A DNA stretch of 64,000 bases from Saccharopolyspora hordei. GTDB taxonomy: Bacteria > Actinomycetota > Actinomycetes > Mycobacteriales > Pseudonocardiaceae. The stretch lies in contig NZ_JACCFJ010000001.1 of assembly GCF_013410345.1 (NCBI RefSeq), forward strand, positions 124,001-188,000. Reading direction: 5' to 3'. The notes beneath the pieces are model-generated. The model saw only the letters and a program-made list of their open reading frames with translations, was not told where the DNA came from and did no database searches. Made by a program: the position numbers and the translations under genes. Each line of letters starts with the position of its first letter. Positions within the stretch are counted from its first letter, which is position 1. Shown here piece after piece: positions 57,167-64,000 of this stretch.

Positions 57167-58078
57167 ATGCGAGCGCTGCGAGTGGTCGGGCTCGACGAGG
57201 ACGGTGAATCCGTCATCTGCGAGGACCCGGAGAACGGCGAGCGCTTCACCGTGCCCGCCGACGAGAGGCTGCGCGCCGCGGCCCGCGGCGACCTCACGCG
57301 CCTCGGCCAGGTGCAGATCGAGATGGAGTCGCAGATGCGGCCACGTGAGATCCAGGCCCGCATCCGCGCAGGCGCGTCCGTCCAGCAGGTCGCCGAGGCG
57401 TCCGGCGTCCCGGAGCACCGCGTGGAGCGCTACGCCTACCCCGTCCTGCTGGAACGCCGGCAGATCGCCGACATGGCCCAGCGCGCGCACCCGGTCCGCG
57501 AGGACGGCCCGGACGTGCAGACCCTCGGCGAGGTCGTCGCGCACACCTTCGGGATGCGCGGCCACGACTACTCCGAGGCCGAGTGGGACTCCTGGCGCGG
57601 TGAGGACGGCAAGTGGGTCGTCCAGCTGCACTGGCAGGCGGGCCGCTCGGAGAACCTCGCCCACTGGGTGTTCCACCCGGGCGCGCACGGCGGCACCGTC
57701 GCGGCGCTGGACGACCACGCGGCCGACCTGCTCGACCCGTCGCCCAACCGCCCGCTGCGCACCGTCCGCCCGGTGACCGAGCTGGCGCGCGAAGCGCTCC
57801 AGCTCGACCAGCAGGACCGGCCGGAGCCACCGGCACCTGCGGCACCGGAAGCACCGGTGGCCGCGGCCCCGGTGCTGGAGCCCACGGCCCCGGAGCGCCC
57901 GGCGGAGCCGGAGGCACCGGAGCCCGCGGAGGACAAGCCGGCGGCGGAGAGCGCCGAGAGCGCGTCCGCCGGGGAGCCGGACGAGTCGGCGCGCAAGGAG
58001 CCGCGCCGCGGTCGGAAGAGCCACCCGATCGTGCCGTCCTGGGAGGACGTGCTGCTCGGGGTCCGCTCCCACCGCTGA
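57167..58078 (+). CDS. sepH: Septation protein SepH
   Basis: 303 aa FtsZ-interacting division protein of actinobacteria. The N-terminal 130 residues (MRALRVVGLDEDGESVICED, RARIRAGAS-like QARIRAGASVQQVAEASGVP with a helix-turn-helix) form the DUF3071 domain that stimulates FtsZ assembly. A Pro/Ala/Glu-rich linker of about 80 residues follows, and the last segment SHPIVPSWEDVLLGVRSHR is the conserved C-terminus. ATG 57167 with GGGAGG. Promoter region carries the palindrome at 56985. Confidence 0.92.
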   Translation: MRALRVVGLDEDGESVICEDPENGERFTVPADERLRAAARGDLTRLGQVQIEMESQMRPREIQARIRAGASVQQVAEASGVPEHRVERYAYPVLLERRQIADMAQRAHPVREDGPDVQTLGEVVAHTFGMRGHDYSEAEWDSWRGEDGKWVVQLHWQAGRSENLAHWVFHPGAHGGTVAALDDHAADLLDPSPNRPLRTVRPVTELAREALQLDQQDRPEPPAPAAPEAPVAAAPVLEPTAPERPAEPEAPEPAEDKPAAESAESASAGEPDESARKEPRRGRKSHPIVPSWEDVLLGVRSHR

Positions 58079-58091
58079 CGCACGACCCGCG

Positions 58092-58127
58092 GCAGGCCGG
58101 GGTGAGCCCACGCTCGCCCCGGCCTGC
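58092..58127. terminator. Bidirectional terminator
   Basis: A 15-bp stem with one G-T pair (58092-58106 and 58113-58127; core GCAGGCCGGGG) between convergent sepH and the DUF2537 gene. Confidence 0.72.
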
Positions 58128-58139
58128 TGCTGTTCCGGG

Positions 58140-58760
58140 TCACACCTGCGGAACGGTGGGGCTCAGGAGGCTGAGGAGCAGCGCCAGCCAGGCCAGCACG
58201 ATGCCCGCCGCCGTGCCGTAGGCGACCCAGCGCCAGACCGCGATGCGGCGGCCGAGCCAGATCGACGGGGCGAAGCCCGCCGCCACCGCCAGGTTGACCA
58301 CCGTCGCCAGGACCCCGCTGACGTCCGCCAGGCCGAGGGTCACCACCACCAGGGTGATCGTGGTGATCGCCGCGATGATGGCGCTCACCGTCAGGCCCGG
58401 ACCCCAGGGCGTCGGGACGTCGGCGGACACCGGCACCACGGAGCGACGGGCCGGGCGGGCCGGCGCGGGGCGGCCGACGCGGTCGAGGTGGCCGCTGAGC
58501 GGGTCGAGGTAGCTGACCTGGCCGCCGGTCTCCGCCGCGAGCCGCATCGCCAGCTGGCGGCCGCGCCGGGAGATCAGCTCGCGGTCGGCGAACGCCGTGT
58601 CCTCGTCGTGCGCCGCGTCGGCGACGTGCGCCCACTCGTGCAGCGCTTCGACCAGCGAGTCGGACAGGCTCAGCCGACGGGGGTCGATCTCCTGGTCGGT
58701 GTCGCGCACCAGCACCGCGCGCCCGGAGCGCGCGTGCAGCTCCCACCCGGACTCGCGCAT
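58140..58760 (-). CDS. DUF2537 membrane protein
   Basis: 206 aa. A soluble N-terminal domain (WELHARSGRAVLVRDTDQEI, HEWAHVADAAHDEDTAF) to about residue 110 and three membrane helices at the C-terminus. Same family as M. tuberculosis Rv0879c, with the neighbour order TrmH/DUF2537/SepH also shared. Its ATG overlaps the stop of the TrmH gene by one base (TGATG). Function unknown. Confidence 0.78.
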   Translation of the reverse strand: MRESGWELHARSGRAVLVRDTDQEIDPRRLSLSDSLVEALHEWAHVADAAHDEDTAFADRELISRRGRQLAMRLAAETGGQVSYLDPLSGHLDRVGRPAPARPARRSVVPVSADVPTPWGPGLTVSAIIAAITTITLVVVTLGLADVSGVLATVVNLAVAAGFAPSIWLGRRIAVWRWVAYGTAAGIVLAWLALLLSLLSPTVPQV

Positions 58761-59572
58761 CACACCCCGCTCATCGCGTGGAAGGCGATCGCACCGGCGG
58801 TCGCGACGTTGAGCGAGTCCACGCCGCCGGCCATCGGGATGCGCACCGCCAGGTCGGCGGCGGCGATCGCCTCGTCGGTGAGGCCCGGTCCCTCGGAACC
58901 GAGCAGGACCGCGACCCGGCCGTCGTCCAGCGCCGCGTCGCGCAGGCTCTCCGCGTTGGCGCGGGGCGTCAGCGCGGCGATGCGGAACCCGTTGTCGCGC
59001 AACAGCTTGAGGTCTTCCGGCCAGGTGCTCAGGTGCGCGAACGGCACCCGCAGCACGTGCCCCATGGACACCCGGACGCTGCGCCGGTACAGCGGGTCCG
59101 AGCAGCCGGGGCCGAGCAGCACGCCGTCGACGCCCAGCGCCGCGGCGTTGCGGAACAGCGCGCCCAGGTTCTCGTGGTCGCCGATGCCCTCCAGGACGGC
59201 CAGGCGGCGGGAGCGCTCGACCAGCTCGGCCGCCGGGACCACCGGGGCGCGGTCGGCCACGGCCAGCACGCCGCGGTTGAGGTGGAACCCGACCACCTGC
59301 GCCATGACGTCGGCGCTGGTGACGTAGGCGGGCACGTCGAGGGCGGCCGTGGCCTCGGCCAGCTCCTCGATGCGGCGGCGCACGCCGAACAGGGCCCGCA
59401 CGGGGTAGGGCGAGGCGAGCAGCCGCTCGACCACCACGACGCCCTCGGCGATCACCAGCCCGCGCCCGCCCGGCCGGTCCGGCCGGCGGTCCGCGCGCGA
59501 CAGATCGCGGAAGTCGTCGACCCGTGGGTCGTCGGCCTCGGTGATCTCGATGATGTGCGCCACGCACCGCAT
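58760..59572 (-). CDS. TrmH/SpoU family RNA 2'-O-methyltransferase
   Basis: 270 aa. N-terminal substrate domain with DPRVDDFRDLSRADRRP, then the knotted SPOUT domain: LEGIGDHENLGALFRNAAALGVDGVLL (motif 1 in part), LLGSEGPGLTDEAI (motif 2), IPMAGGVDSLNVATAGAIAFH (motif 3 in part). Methylates a ribose in tRNA or 23S rRNA. Start ATG 59572; the GTG at 59563 is possible. Similar to Rv0881. Confidence 0.88.
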   Translation of the reverse strand: MRCVAHIIEITEADDPRVDDFRDLSRADRRPDRPGGRGLVIAEGVVVVERLLASPYPVRALFGVRRRIEELAEATAALDVPAYVTSADVMAQVVGFHLNRGVLAVADRAPVVPAAELVERSRRLAVLEGIGDHENLGALFRNAAALGVDGVLLGPGCSDPLYRRSVRVSMGHVLRVPFAHLSTWPEDLKLLRDNGFRIAALTPRANAESLRDAALDDGRVAVLLGSEGPGLTDEAIAAADLAVRIPMAGGVDSLNVATAGAIAFHAMSGV

Positions 59573-59628
59573 TCTCGCACCCGCTCGAGCCCCACCGCCC
59601 CGGTCGGTCCGGATCCCGCCACCGGGGG

Positions 59629-59682
59629 TCGTGAGTGCGCAGACCGGCTGCAACCGGCTGCAACCGGCTCCCGCACTCACGA
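59629..59682. repeat. Dispersed palindromic intergenic element, copy 6
   Basis: 54 bp: TCGTGAGTGC at the left and GCACTCACGA at the right, with an internal aaccggctgc unit repeated in tandem. Same family as 2141 and the 43274 array. Between the TrmH and GCS2-type genes. Confidence 0.85.
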
Positions 59683-59781
59683 CAACACCGTTTTGGCCGC
59701 TGGTCCGTCGGGTACCGATGTGTCACGGTGGTTTCCCCAGCGCTGCGCGCTGACGTGCTGCCGATCGAGCGGGGAGACGGC

Positions 59782-61281
59782 ATGGGACGGCACGTGGACG
59801 ACCGAGCGTTCAAGCCGGTGGACCGGCAGCGGTATCGGAGCAAGATGCAGCGCGGCCTGGACGCCCTGGCCCGGATGCTCGCCGAGGGCAACTTCTCCTT
59901 CCCGCACCAGCAGATGGGTCTGGAGATGGAGCTGTGCCTGGTGGACCAGGCCATGGAGCCGTCGATGACCAACGCCGAGGTGCTGGAGAAGATCGACGAG
60001 CCGGCGTTCACCACCGAGCTCGGCCAGCAGAACATCGAGCTCAACGTGGAGCCCCGGGTGCTGGCCGGGGACAGCGCGCTGGAGCTGGAGGAGCGGATGA
60101 CCACCGCGCTCCGGCAGGCCGACAGCAGCGCGCGCGACGTCGGCGCGAAGATCGTCATGATCGGCACCCTGCCCACGCTGCGCAGCGCGCACTTCGACCC
60201 CGGCTGGCTGTCCCGCAACCCGCGCTACTCGCTGCTCAACGAGCAGATCTTCCTGGCCCGCGGCGAGGAGATGCTGCTGCACATGGAGGGCGTGCCGCTC
60301 GGCGAGGCCTACCACGTGGAGCGGCTGCGCTCCTACGCCGACTCGATCCTCCCGGAGTCGGCGTGCACGTCGGTCCAGCTGCACCTGCAGGTCGCGCCGG
60401 AGGACTTCGCCGCGCACTGGAACGCCGCGCAGTGCCTGGCCGGGGTGCAGGTGGCGATCGGCGCGAACTCCCCGTTCCTGCTCGGCAAGGCGCTGTGGCA
60501 CGAGACCCGGATCCCGCTGTTCCTGCAGGCCACCGACACCCGCCCGGAGGAGCTGAAGAACCAGGGCGTGCGGCCCCGGGTGTGGTTCGGGGAGCGCTGG
60601 ATCACCTCGATCTTCGACCTGTTCGAGGAGAACGTGCGGTACTTCCCGGCGCTGCTGCCCGACCCGGAGGACGAGGACCCGGTGGCGGCGCTCGACGCCG
60701 GGCGGGCGCCGACGCTGGCCGAGCTGCGGCTGCACAACGGCACGATCTGGCGCTGGAACCGCCCGGTGTACGACTTGGTGGACGGGGTGCCGCACCTGCG
60801 CATCGAGAACCGGGTGCTGCCGTCCGGGCCGTCGGTGGTCGACATCGTCGCCAACGCCGCGTTCTTCTACGGGGCGCAGCGGGCGCTCACCGAGCAGGAC
60901 CGTCCGCTGTGGACGCAGATGTCGTTCGCGGCGGCGGAGGAGAACCTGTTCGCCGGTGCCCGCAGCGGGTTCGACGCGCAGCTGTACTGGCCCGGCCTCG
61001 GCTGGCTGGCCCCGGACGAGCTGGTGATGCGCAAGCTGCTGCCGATGGCGCACGACGGGCTCCGCGCGTGCGGGGTCTCCGACCGGGCCCGGGAGCGCTA
61101 CCTGGGCGTGATCGAGCAGCGCTGCCTGGCCCGCCGCAACGGCGCGACGTGGCAGCGCGAGACGGTCGCCCGCCTGGAGGAGCGCGGCGCGGACCGCCCC
61201 AAAGCGCTGGCCGACATGCTCGAGCGCTACATCGCCTTCGCCGACGACGGCGAGCCGGTCCACACCTGGCCCGTCGGCTGA
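59782..61281 (+). CDS. Glutamate-cysteine ligase-like protein (GCS2 fold)
   Basis: 499 aa. The opening FPHQQMGLEMELCLVD and ELGQQNIELNVEPRVL are the metal/ATP-binding glutamates of GCS2-type ligases; TSVQLHLQVAPEDF and WRWNRPVYDLVDGVPHLRIENRVLPSGPS (pieces) continue the fold. Larger than YbdK-type (about 370 aa). Actinomycetes use mycothiol, so the acceptor is probably not cysteine for glutathione; a different glutamyl amide is plausible. ATG 59782 with GGGGAGACGG. Not an operon with its neighbours. Confidence 0.78.
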   Translation: MGRHVDDRAFKPVDRQRYRSKMQRGLDALARMLAEGNFSFPHQQMGLEMELCLVDQAMEPSMTNAEVLEKIDEPAFTTELGQQNIELNVEPRVLAGDSALELEERMTTALRQADSSARDVGAKIVMIGTLPTLRSAHFDPGWLSRNPRYSLLNEQIFLARGEEMLLHMEGVPLGEAYHVERLRSYADSILPESACTSVQLHLQVAPEDFAAHWNAAQCLAGVQVAIGANSPFLLGKALWHETRIPLFLQATDTRPEELKNQGVRPRVWFGERWITSIFDLFEENVRYFPALLPDPEDEDPVAALDAGRAPTLAELRLHNGTIWRWNRPVYDLVDGVPHLRIENRVLPSGPSVVDIVANAAFFYGAQRALTEQDRPLWTQMSFAAAEENLFAGARSGFDAQLYWPGLGWLAPDELVMRKLLPMAHDGLRACGVSDRARERYLGVIEQRCLARRNGATWQRETVARLEERGADRPKALADMLERYIAFADDGEPVHTWPVG

Positions 61282-61578
61282 CCCCGCCTGCCCCGGGCGA
61301 GCGCCACGACGCCACCGCCGCTGCCAGTCCCGGGAGGACCTGACCGCCCCCTCCCGCCTCGCGGGTGATCAAGGACACGGTGCCGGTCTCGGTGCTGCTG
61401 ACCTGCGGTGGGGCGTCGACGGGGCGCGGAGCGGGTACCTCCCCCGCGGGCGGAGTCCCCGCAGGCCAGCGGGGTTGTCCGGGCGATCCGACCGGGAAGT
61501 GGGAACGCCACCTCCGTCCCAGTAGTTGCAATAATCTTGCAGTAGCGAGAGGCTGTCGACAGCGGAGGGAGACGTTCG
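61282..61578. other. 297-base region upstream of superoxide dismutase
   Basis: Less G+C-rich near its right end. Contains the Nur box at 61527-61541 and the sod promoter. Nothing else recognised. Confidence 0.5.
61527..61541 (+). promoter_or_regulatory. Nur (nickel-uptake regulator) box
   Basis: TGCAA-taatc-TTGCA matches the Nur operator form TGCaa-N5-ttGCA exactly. It lies 37 bases before the superoxide dismutase start, where binding would block the promoter, as for sodF in Streptomyces coelicolor. Confidence 0.72.
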
Positions 61579-62208
61579 ATGGCGCAGTACGTGTTGCCGG
61601 AGCTGGACTACGACTACGGGGCGTTGGAGCCGGCGATCTCCGGTGAGATCAACGAGTTGCACCACAGCAAGCACCACGCCACCTACGTCAAGGGCGCCAA
61701 CGACACGATCGAGAAGATCGCCGAGGCGCGGGAGAAGGGTGACTTCTCCTCGATCGTGGGTCTGGAGACGACGCTGGCGTTCAACCTGGCGGGGCACTCG
61801 CTGCACCTGGTCTGGTGGAAGGTCCTCTCGCCGGACGGCGGGGGCGAGCCGACCGGTGAGCTGGCGGCGGCGATCGACGAGGACTTCGGGTCCTTCGACG
61901 CCTTCCGGGCCCAGATGGAGGCGGTGTCGACCACGATCCAGGGCAACGGCTGGGGTGTGCTGGCGTGGGACCCGGTGGGGCGGCGGCTGATCACCCAGCA
62001 GCTGCGGGACCACCACGCGAACCTGTCGATCGCGACCACGCCGCTGCTGGTGTTCGACATCTGGGAGCACGCCTACTACTTGCAGTACCGCAACGTGAAG
62101 GCGGACTACGTCAAGAACCTGTGGAACGTCGTCAACTGGGACGAGGTCTCCCGGCGCTTCGCCGACGCCCGGGCCGGCCACAACGGCCTGCGCCTGCCCA
62201 CCGCCTGA
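61579..62208 (+). CDS. sodF: Fe/Mn superoxide dismutase
   Basis: 209 aa cytosolic enzyme. Metal ligands are His28 in NELHHSKHH, the histidine in NLAGHSLH, and Asp and His in [13 protein letters not shown]. The [12 protein letters not shown] segment leaves Fe versus Mn open, but the perfect Nur box upstream argues for the nickel-repressed iron enzyme type (sodF). RBS GGAGGGAG upstream of ATG 61579. A strong terminator follows. Confidence 0.92.
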   Translation: MAQYVLPELDYDYGALEPAISGEINELHHSKHHATYVKGANDTIEKIAEAREKGDFSSIVGLETTLAFNLAGHSLHLVWWKVLSPDGGGEPTGELAAAIDEDFGSFDAFRAQMEAVSTTIQGNGWGVLAWDPVGRRLITQQLRDHHANLSIATTPLLVFDIWEHAYYLQYRNVKADYVKNLWNVVNWDEVSRRFADARAGHNGLRLPTA

Positions 62209-62256
62209 GCGACCCCGACCTCGGCAGCGAGTGCTCCGACAAGCCGGCTGCCGACA

Positions 62257-62296
62257 GATCGAGCCCCGGCCACCGCGAGGAGGCCGGGGCTCGATC
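62257..62296 (+). terminator. Terminator after superoxide dismutase
   Basis: A 15-bp perfect stem (62257-62271 and 62282-62296, core GAGCCCCGGCC) with a 10-nt loop. Confidence 0.8.
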
Positions 62297-62340
62297 CGTT
62301 CCCGAACTGACTGCCGCTCCCACCACGAAGCGGACGAAAG

Positions 62341-62359
62341 TTAGGCTAGCCTCACCTAC
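62341..62359. promoter_or_regulatory. Iron box (DtxR/IdeR/DmdR-like)
   Basis: TTAGGCTAGCCTCACCTAC agrees with the actinomycete form TTAGGTTAGGCTCACCTAA at 16 of 19 positions. It overlaps the stop codon of the MFS gene and follows the sod terminator, so no gene starts directly after it. Confidence 0.5.
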
Positions 62360-63666
62360 GAGGTCTGTGCAACCCCGCGGCGCCGGACGGCCAGCACCGC
62401 GGCCCCGACCACCGCCGCGGCCAGCGACACCAGCCCGCCGAGCAGGATCGGCCAGCGCGCCCCCAGCAGCTCGGCCAGCCACCCGGACGCCAGCCCGCCC
62501 AGCGGCTTGCCGCCCAGGAACAGCAGCATGTACAGGCCCATCACGCGGCCGCGCATGGTCGGCTCCACGGACAGCTGCACGGTGGCGTTCGCCGTGGTGG
62601 TGAAGGTCATGACCGCAATGCCGACCGGGACCAGCGCCCCCGCGAACAGCTCGTAGGTCGGCATCAGCGACGCCCCGGCCTCCAGCAGGCCGAACACCGC
62701 CGCGCCCACCAGCAGCAGCCGCATCCGCGGCCCACCACGACCGCTCCGCCGCGCCGCCAGCGCCGCGCCGCTCAGCGTGCCCACGGCCAGCATGGTGATG
62801 AGCAGCCCGTAGCCGTCGGCGTCGCGGCCGAAGACGTTGCGCGCGATCACCGCGAAGGAGTTCTCGAAGTTCATGCCGAAGGTGCTGACGAAGAACACCA
62901 GGGCCAGCACCACGAGCAGGTCCGGACGGCCGAGCACGTACCGCAGGCCGGCGCGCAGCTGGCCGCGCTCCTTCGGCGCGGGCTCGGAGCGGTGCAGCGC
63001 CGCGACGTCCATGAGCAGCAGCCCGCCGACCACGGCGGCCGAGCTGATCCCGTTGAGCAGGAAGACCCAGCCGGTGCCGATGGCGGTGATGAGCACGCCC
63101 GCGATGGCCGGCCCGACGATCCGGGCCAGGTTGAAGGTCATCGAGTTGAGCGCGACGGCGTTGGTGAGCTGCTTGGGGCCGACCATCTCGACGACGAAGG
63201 ACTGCCGCACCGGCGCGTCGACGGCCGCGAAGCAGCCCAGCACGAAACACAGGACGTAGACGTGCCAGAGCACCGCGACGCCGGTGACGTCGAGCAGCCC
63301 CAGCACCAGCCCGCACCCGCCGAGGGCGCTCTGGGTGGCGATGAGCACGCGCCGCTTGTCGAAGCGGTCGGCCACGACACCCGCCCACAGCGTGAACAGC
63401 AGCGTGGGGAGGAACTGCAGCGCGACCGCCACGCCGAGGGCCGCGGGGCTCCCGCCGGTCAGCTCCAGGACCAGCCAGTCCTGCGCGGCGCGCTGCATCC
63501 AGGTCCCGGTCAGGGACACGACCTGGCCGGAGGCGTAGTAGCGGTAGTTGCGCTCGCGCAGCGAGCGGAACATGCCGCCGCGGGTGTCCGATGTGGACAC
63601 CTCCGTGCGGTTGACCTGCTCCTCGTCGGGGTGGCTTCCGACGCTGGAGCGAGGTTGGTCAACCAC
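62356..63666 (-). CDS. MFS transporter (EntS/MFS_3-like)
   Basis: 436 aa, 12 helices. YYASGQVVSLTGTWMQRAAQDWLVLELTGGSPAALG (pieces) and LWAGVVADRFDKRRVLI are the MFS_3 signatures. Same position as Rv0876c relative to the sepH region. GTG start 63666 with poor Shine-Dalgarno, 31 bases after the MarR gene; so probably cotranscribed and regulated by it. Exporter of drugs or siderophores by family; substrate unknown. Confidence 0.85.
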   Translation of the reverse strand: MVDQPRSSVGSHPDEEQVNRTEVSTSDTRGGMFRSLRERNYRYYASGQVVSLTGTWMQRAAQDWLVLELTGGSPAALGVAVALQFLPTLLFTLWAGVVADRFDKRRVLIATQSALGGCGLVLGLLDVTGVAVLWHVYVLCFVLGCFAAVDAPVRQSFVVEMVGPKQLTNAVALNSMTFNLARIVGPAIAGVLITAIGTGWVFLLNGISSAAVVGGLLLMDVAALHRSEPAPKERGQLRAGLRYVLGRPDLLVVLALVFFVSTFGMNFENSFAVIARNVFGRDADGYGLLITMLAVGTLSGAALAARRSGRGGPRMRLLLVGAAVFGLLEAGASLMPTYELFAGALVPVGIAVMTFTTTANATVQLSVEPTMRGRVMGLYMLLFLGGKPLGGLASGWLAELLGARWPILLGGLVSLAAAVVGAAVLAVRRRGVAQTS

Positions 63667-63697
63667 TCTGGTGCTTACCGCCTCTCCGTGGGGTCGC

Positions 63698-64000
63698 TCA
63701 TCGTCCCGCCAGCCTGTCGATGATCTCCGCGGCCTGGCACAGCACCGCGCGTTCCTCCTCGGTGAGGTCGGCGAGCTGCTGGTCCAGCCAGCGCTCGCGG
63801 GCGGAGACCTCTTCCTCGATGCGGGCCCGGCCCGCGTCGGTCACCTCGACGATGGCTTGGCGGCCGTCGGTGGGGTGGGCGCGGCGGACGACCAGCCCGG
63901 CGTCTTCCAGGGCAGCGATCACCCGGGTCATCGACGGCGGCTGGACACCTTCCCGCGCGGCCAGCTCACCCGGCGTCAGCGCCCCCGCCTTGTGCAGGCA
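63698..64000 (-). CDS. MarR family regulator, C-terminal part (5' end outside window)
   Basis: The visible 100 residues cover the winged helix: LTPGELAAREGVQPPSMTRVI, LEDAGLVVRRAHPTDGRQAIVEVTDAG (pieces), with the wing RAHPTDGRQA, and the C-terminal dimer helices. The frame remains open to the window end, so the N-terminus is missing. Precedes the MFS transporter, which it likely controls; resembles Rv0880. Confidence 0.88.
   Translation of the reverse strand, partial: CLHKAGALTPGELAAREGVQPPSMTRVIAALEDAGLVVRRAHPTDGRQAIVEVTDAGRARIEEEVSARERWLDQQLADLTEEERAVLCQAAEIIDRLAGR

Overview
The window is G+C-rich actinomycete chromosome (visibly above 70 % G+C in most genes), most like a Saccharopolyspora/Pseudonocardiaceae genome. 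Pointers are a complete actinobacterial 'conservon' (cvnD-C-B-A), the developmental division protein SepH, the arabinan-precursor enzyme DprE2, GTG starts and terminators that are long G+C stems without U-tracts, and gene order shared with mycobacteria at two places: FAD oxidase/TetR/glpD, and citA-serC-sepH-DUF2537-TrmH-MFS-MarR. No rRNA, tRNA or transposase was found.

Layout. 1-1000: the 3' end of a lower-G+C DNA cytosine methyltransferase, probably the edge of a restriction-modification island, closed by a 62-nt hairpin. 1-6 kb: nucleoside hydrolase, carboxymuconolactone-decarboxylase-like protein, dienelactone-hydrolase-like protein, DprE2 and a DUF574-type methyltransferase. 6.2-10.8 kb: the conservon (GTPase, DUF742, roadblock, NIT-domain sensor kinase). 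11.4-13.5 kb: DUF485 protein plus acetate-type sodium symporter. 13.7-15 kb: small secreted and membrane proteins. 15.1-19.3 kb: a tightly overlapping operon of DMT transporter, two glycosyltransferases and an alpha/beta hydrolase. 19.3-20.3 kb: a 0.9-kb gene-free stretch with two strong inverted repeats. 20.3-26 kb: CopD-like protein, GH25/LysM lysin, DUF4232 lipoprotein, monoacylglycerol lipase, PRC-barrel protein, one unknown.

26.2-30.1 kb is the most unusual locus. Two tiny helical-hairpin proteins (86 and 83 aa) are followed by a soluble 935-aa FtsK/SpoIIIE-type ATPase with three ATPase-like domains, only the middle one intact, and by a 130-aa coiled-coil protein. The composition recalls type VII secretion (WXG100 substrates plus EccC) without any membrane component, and both transcription units share a repeated GATCAACT motif.

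30.1-31.7 kb: a rifampicin monooxygenase (rox) preceded by a 27-bp palindrome matching the rifamycin-associated element. 32-38.6 kb: acetyltransferase, FAD oxidase/TetR/glpD cluster, two-gene ABC transporter. 38.7-48.2 kb: citrate synthase, sugar kinase, TetR/acyl-CoA dehydrogenase pair, a 91-bp tandem repeat array, aldose epimerase, APC permease, MFS transporter, pdxH. 48.5-53.2 kb: urease operon ureABCFGD. 53.5-64 kb: citA, SEC-C protein, serC, sepH, DUF2537, TrmH-type methyltransferase, glutamate-cysteine-ligase-like protein, superoxide dismutase under a perfect Nur (nickel) box, an MFS exporter and a MarR regulator cut by the window end.

A family of palindromic intergenic elements (TCGTGAGTGC...GCACTCACGA) occurs at three sites, once as a tandem array with an exact 91-bp period. 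All motif matches were made by eye; no database search, alignment or folding program was run.
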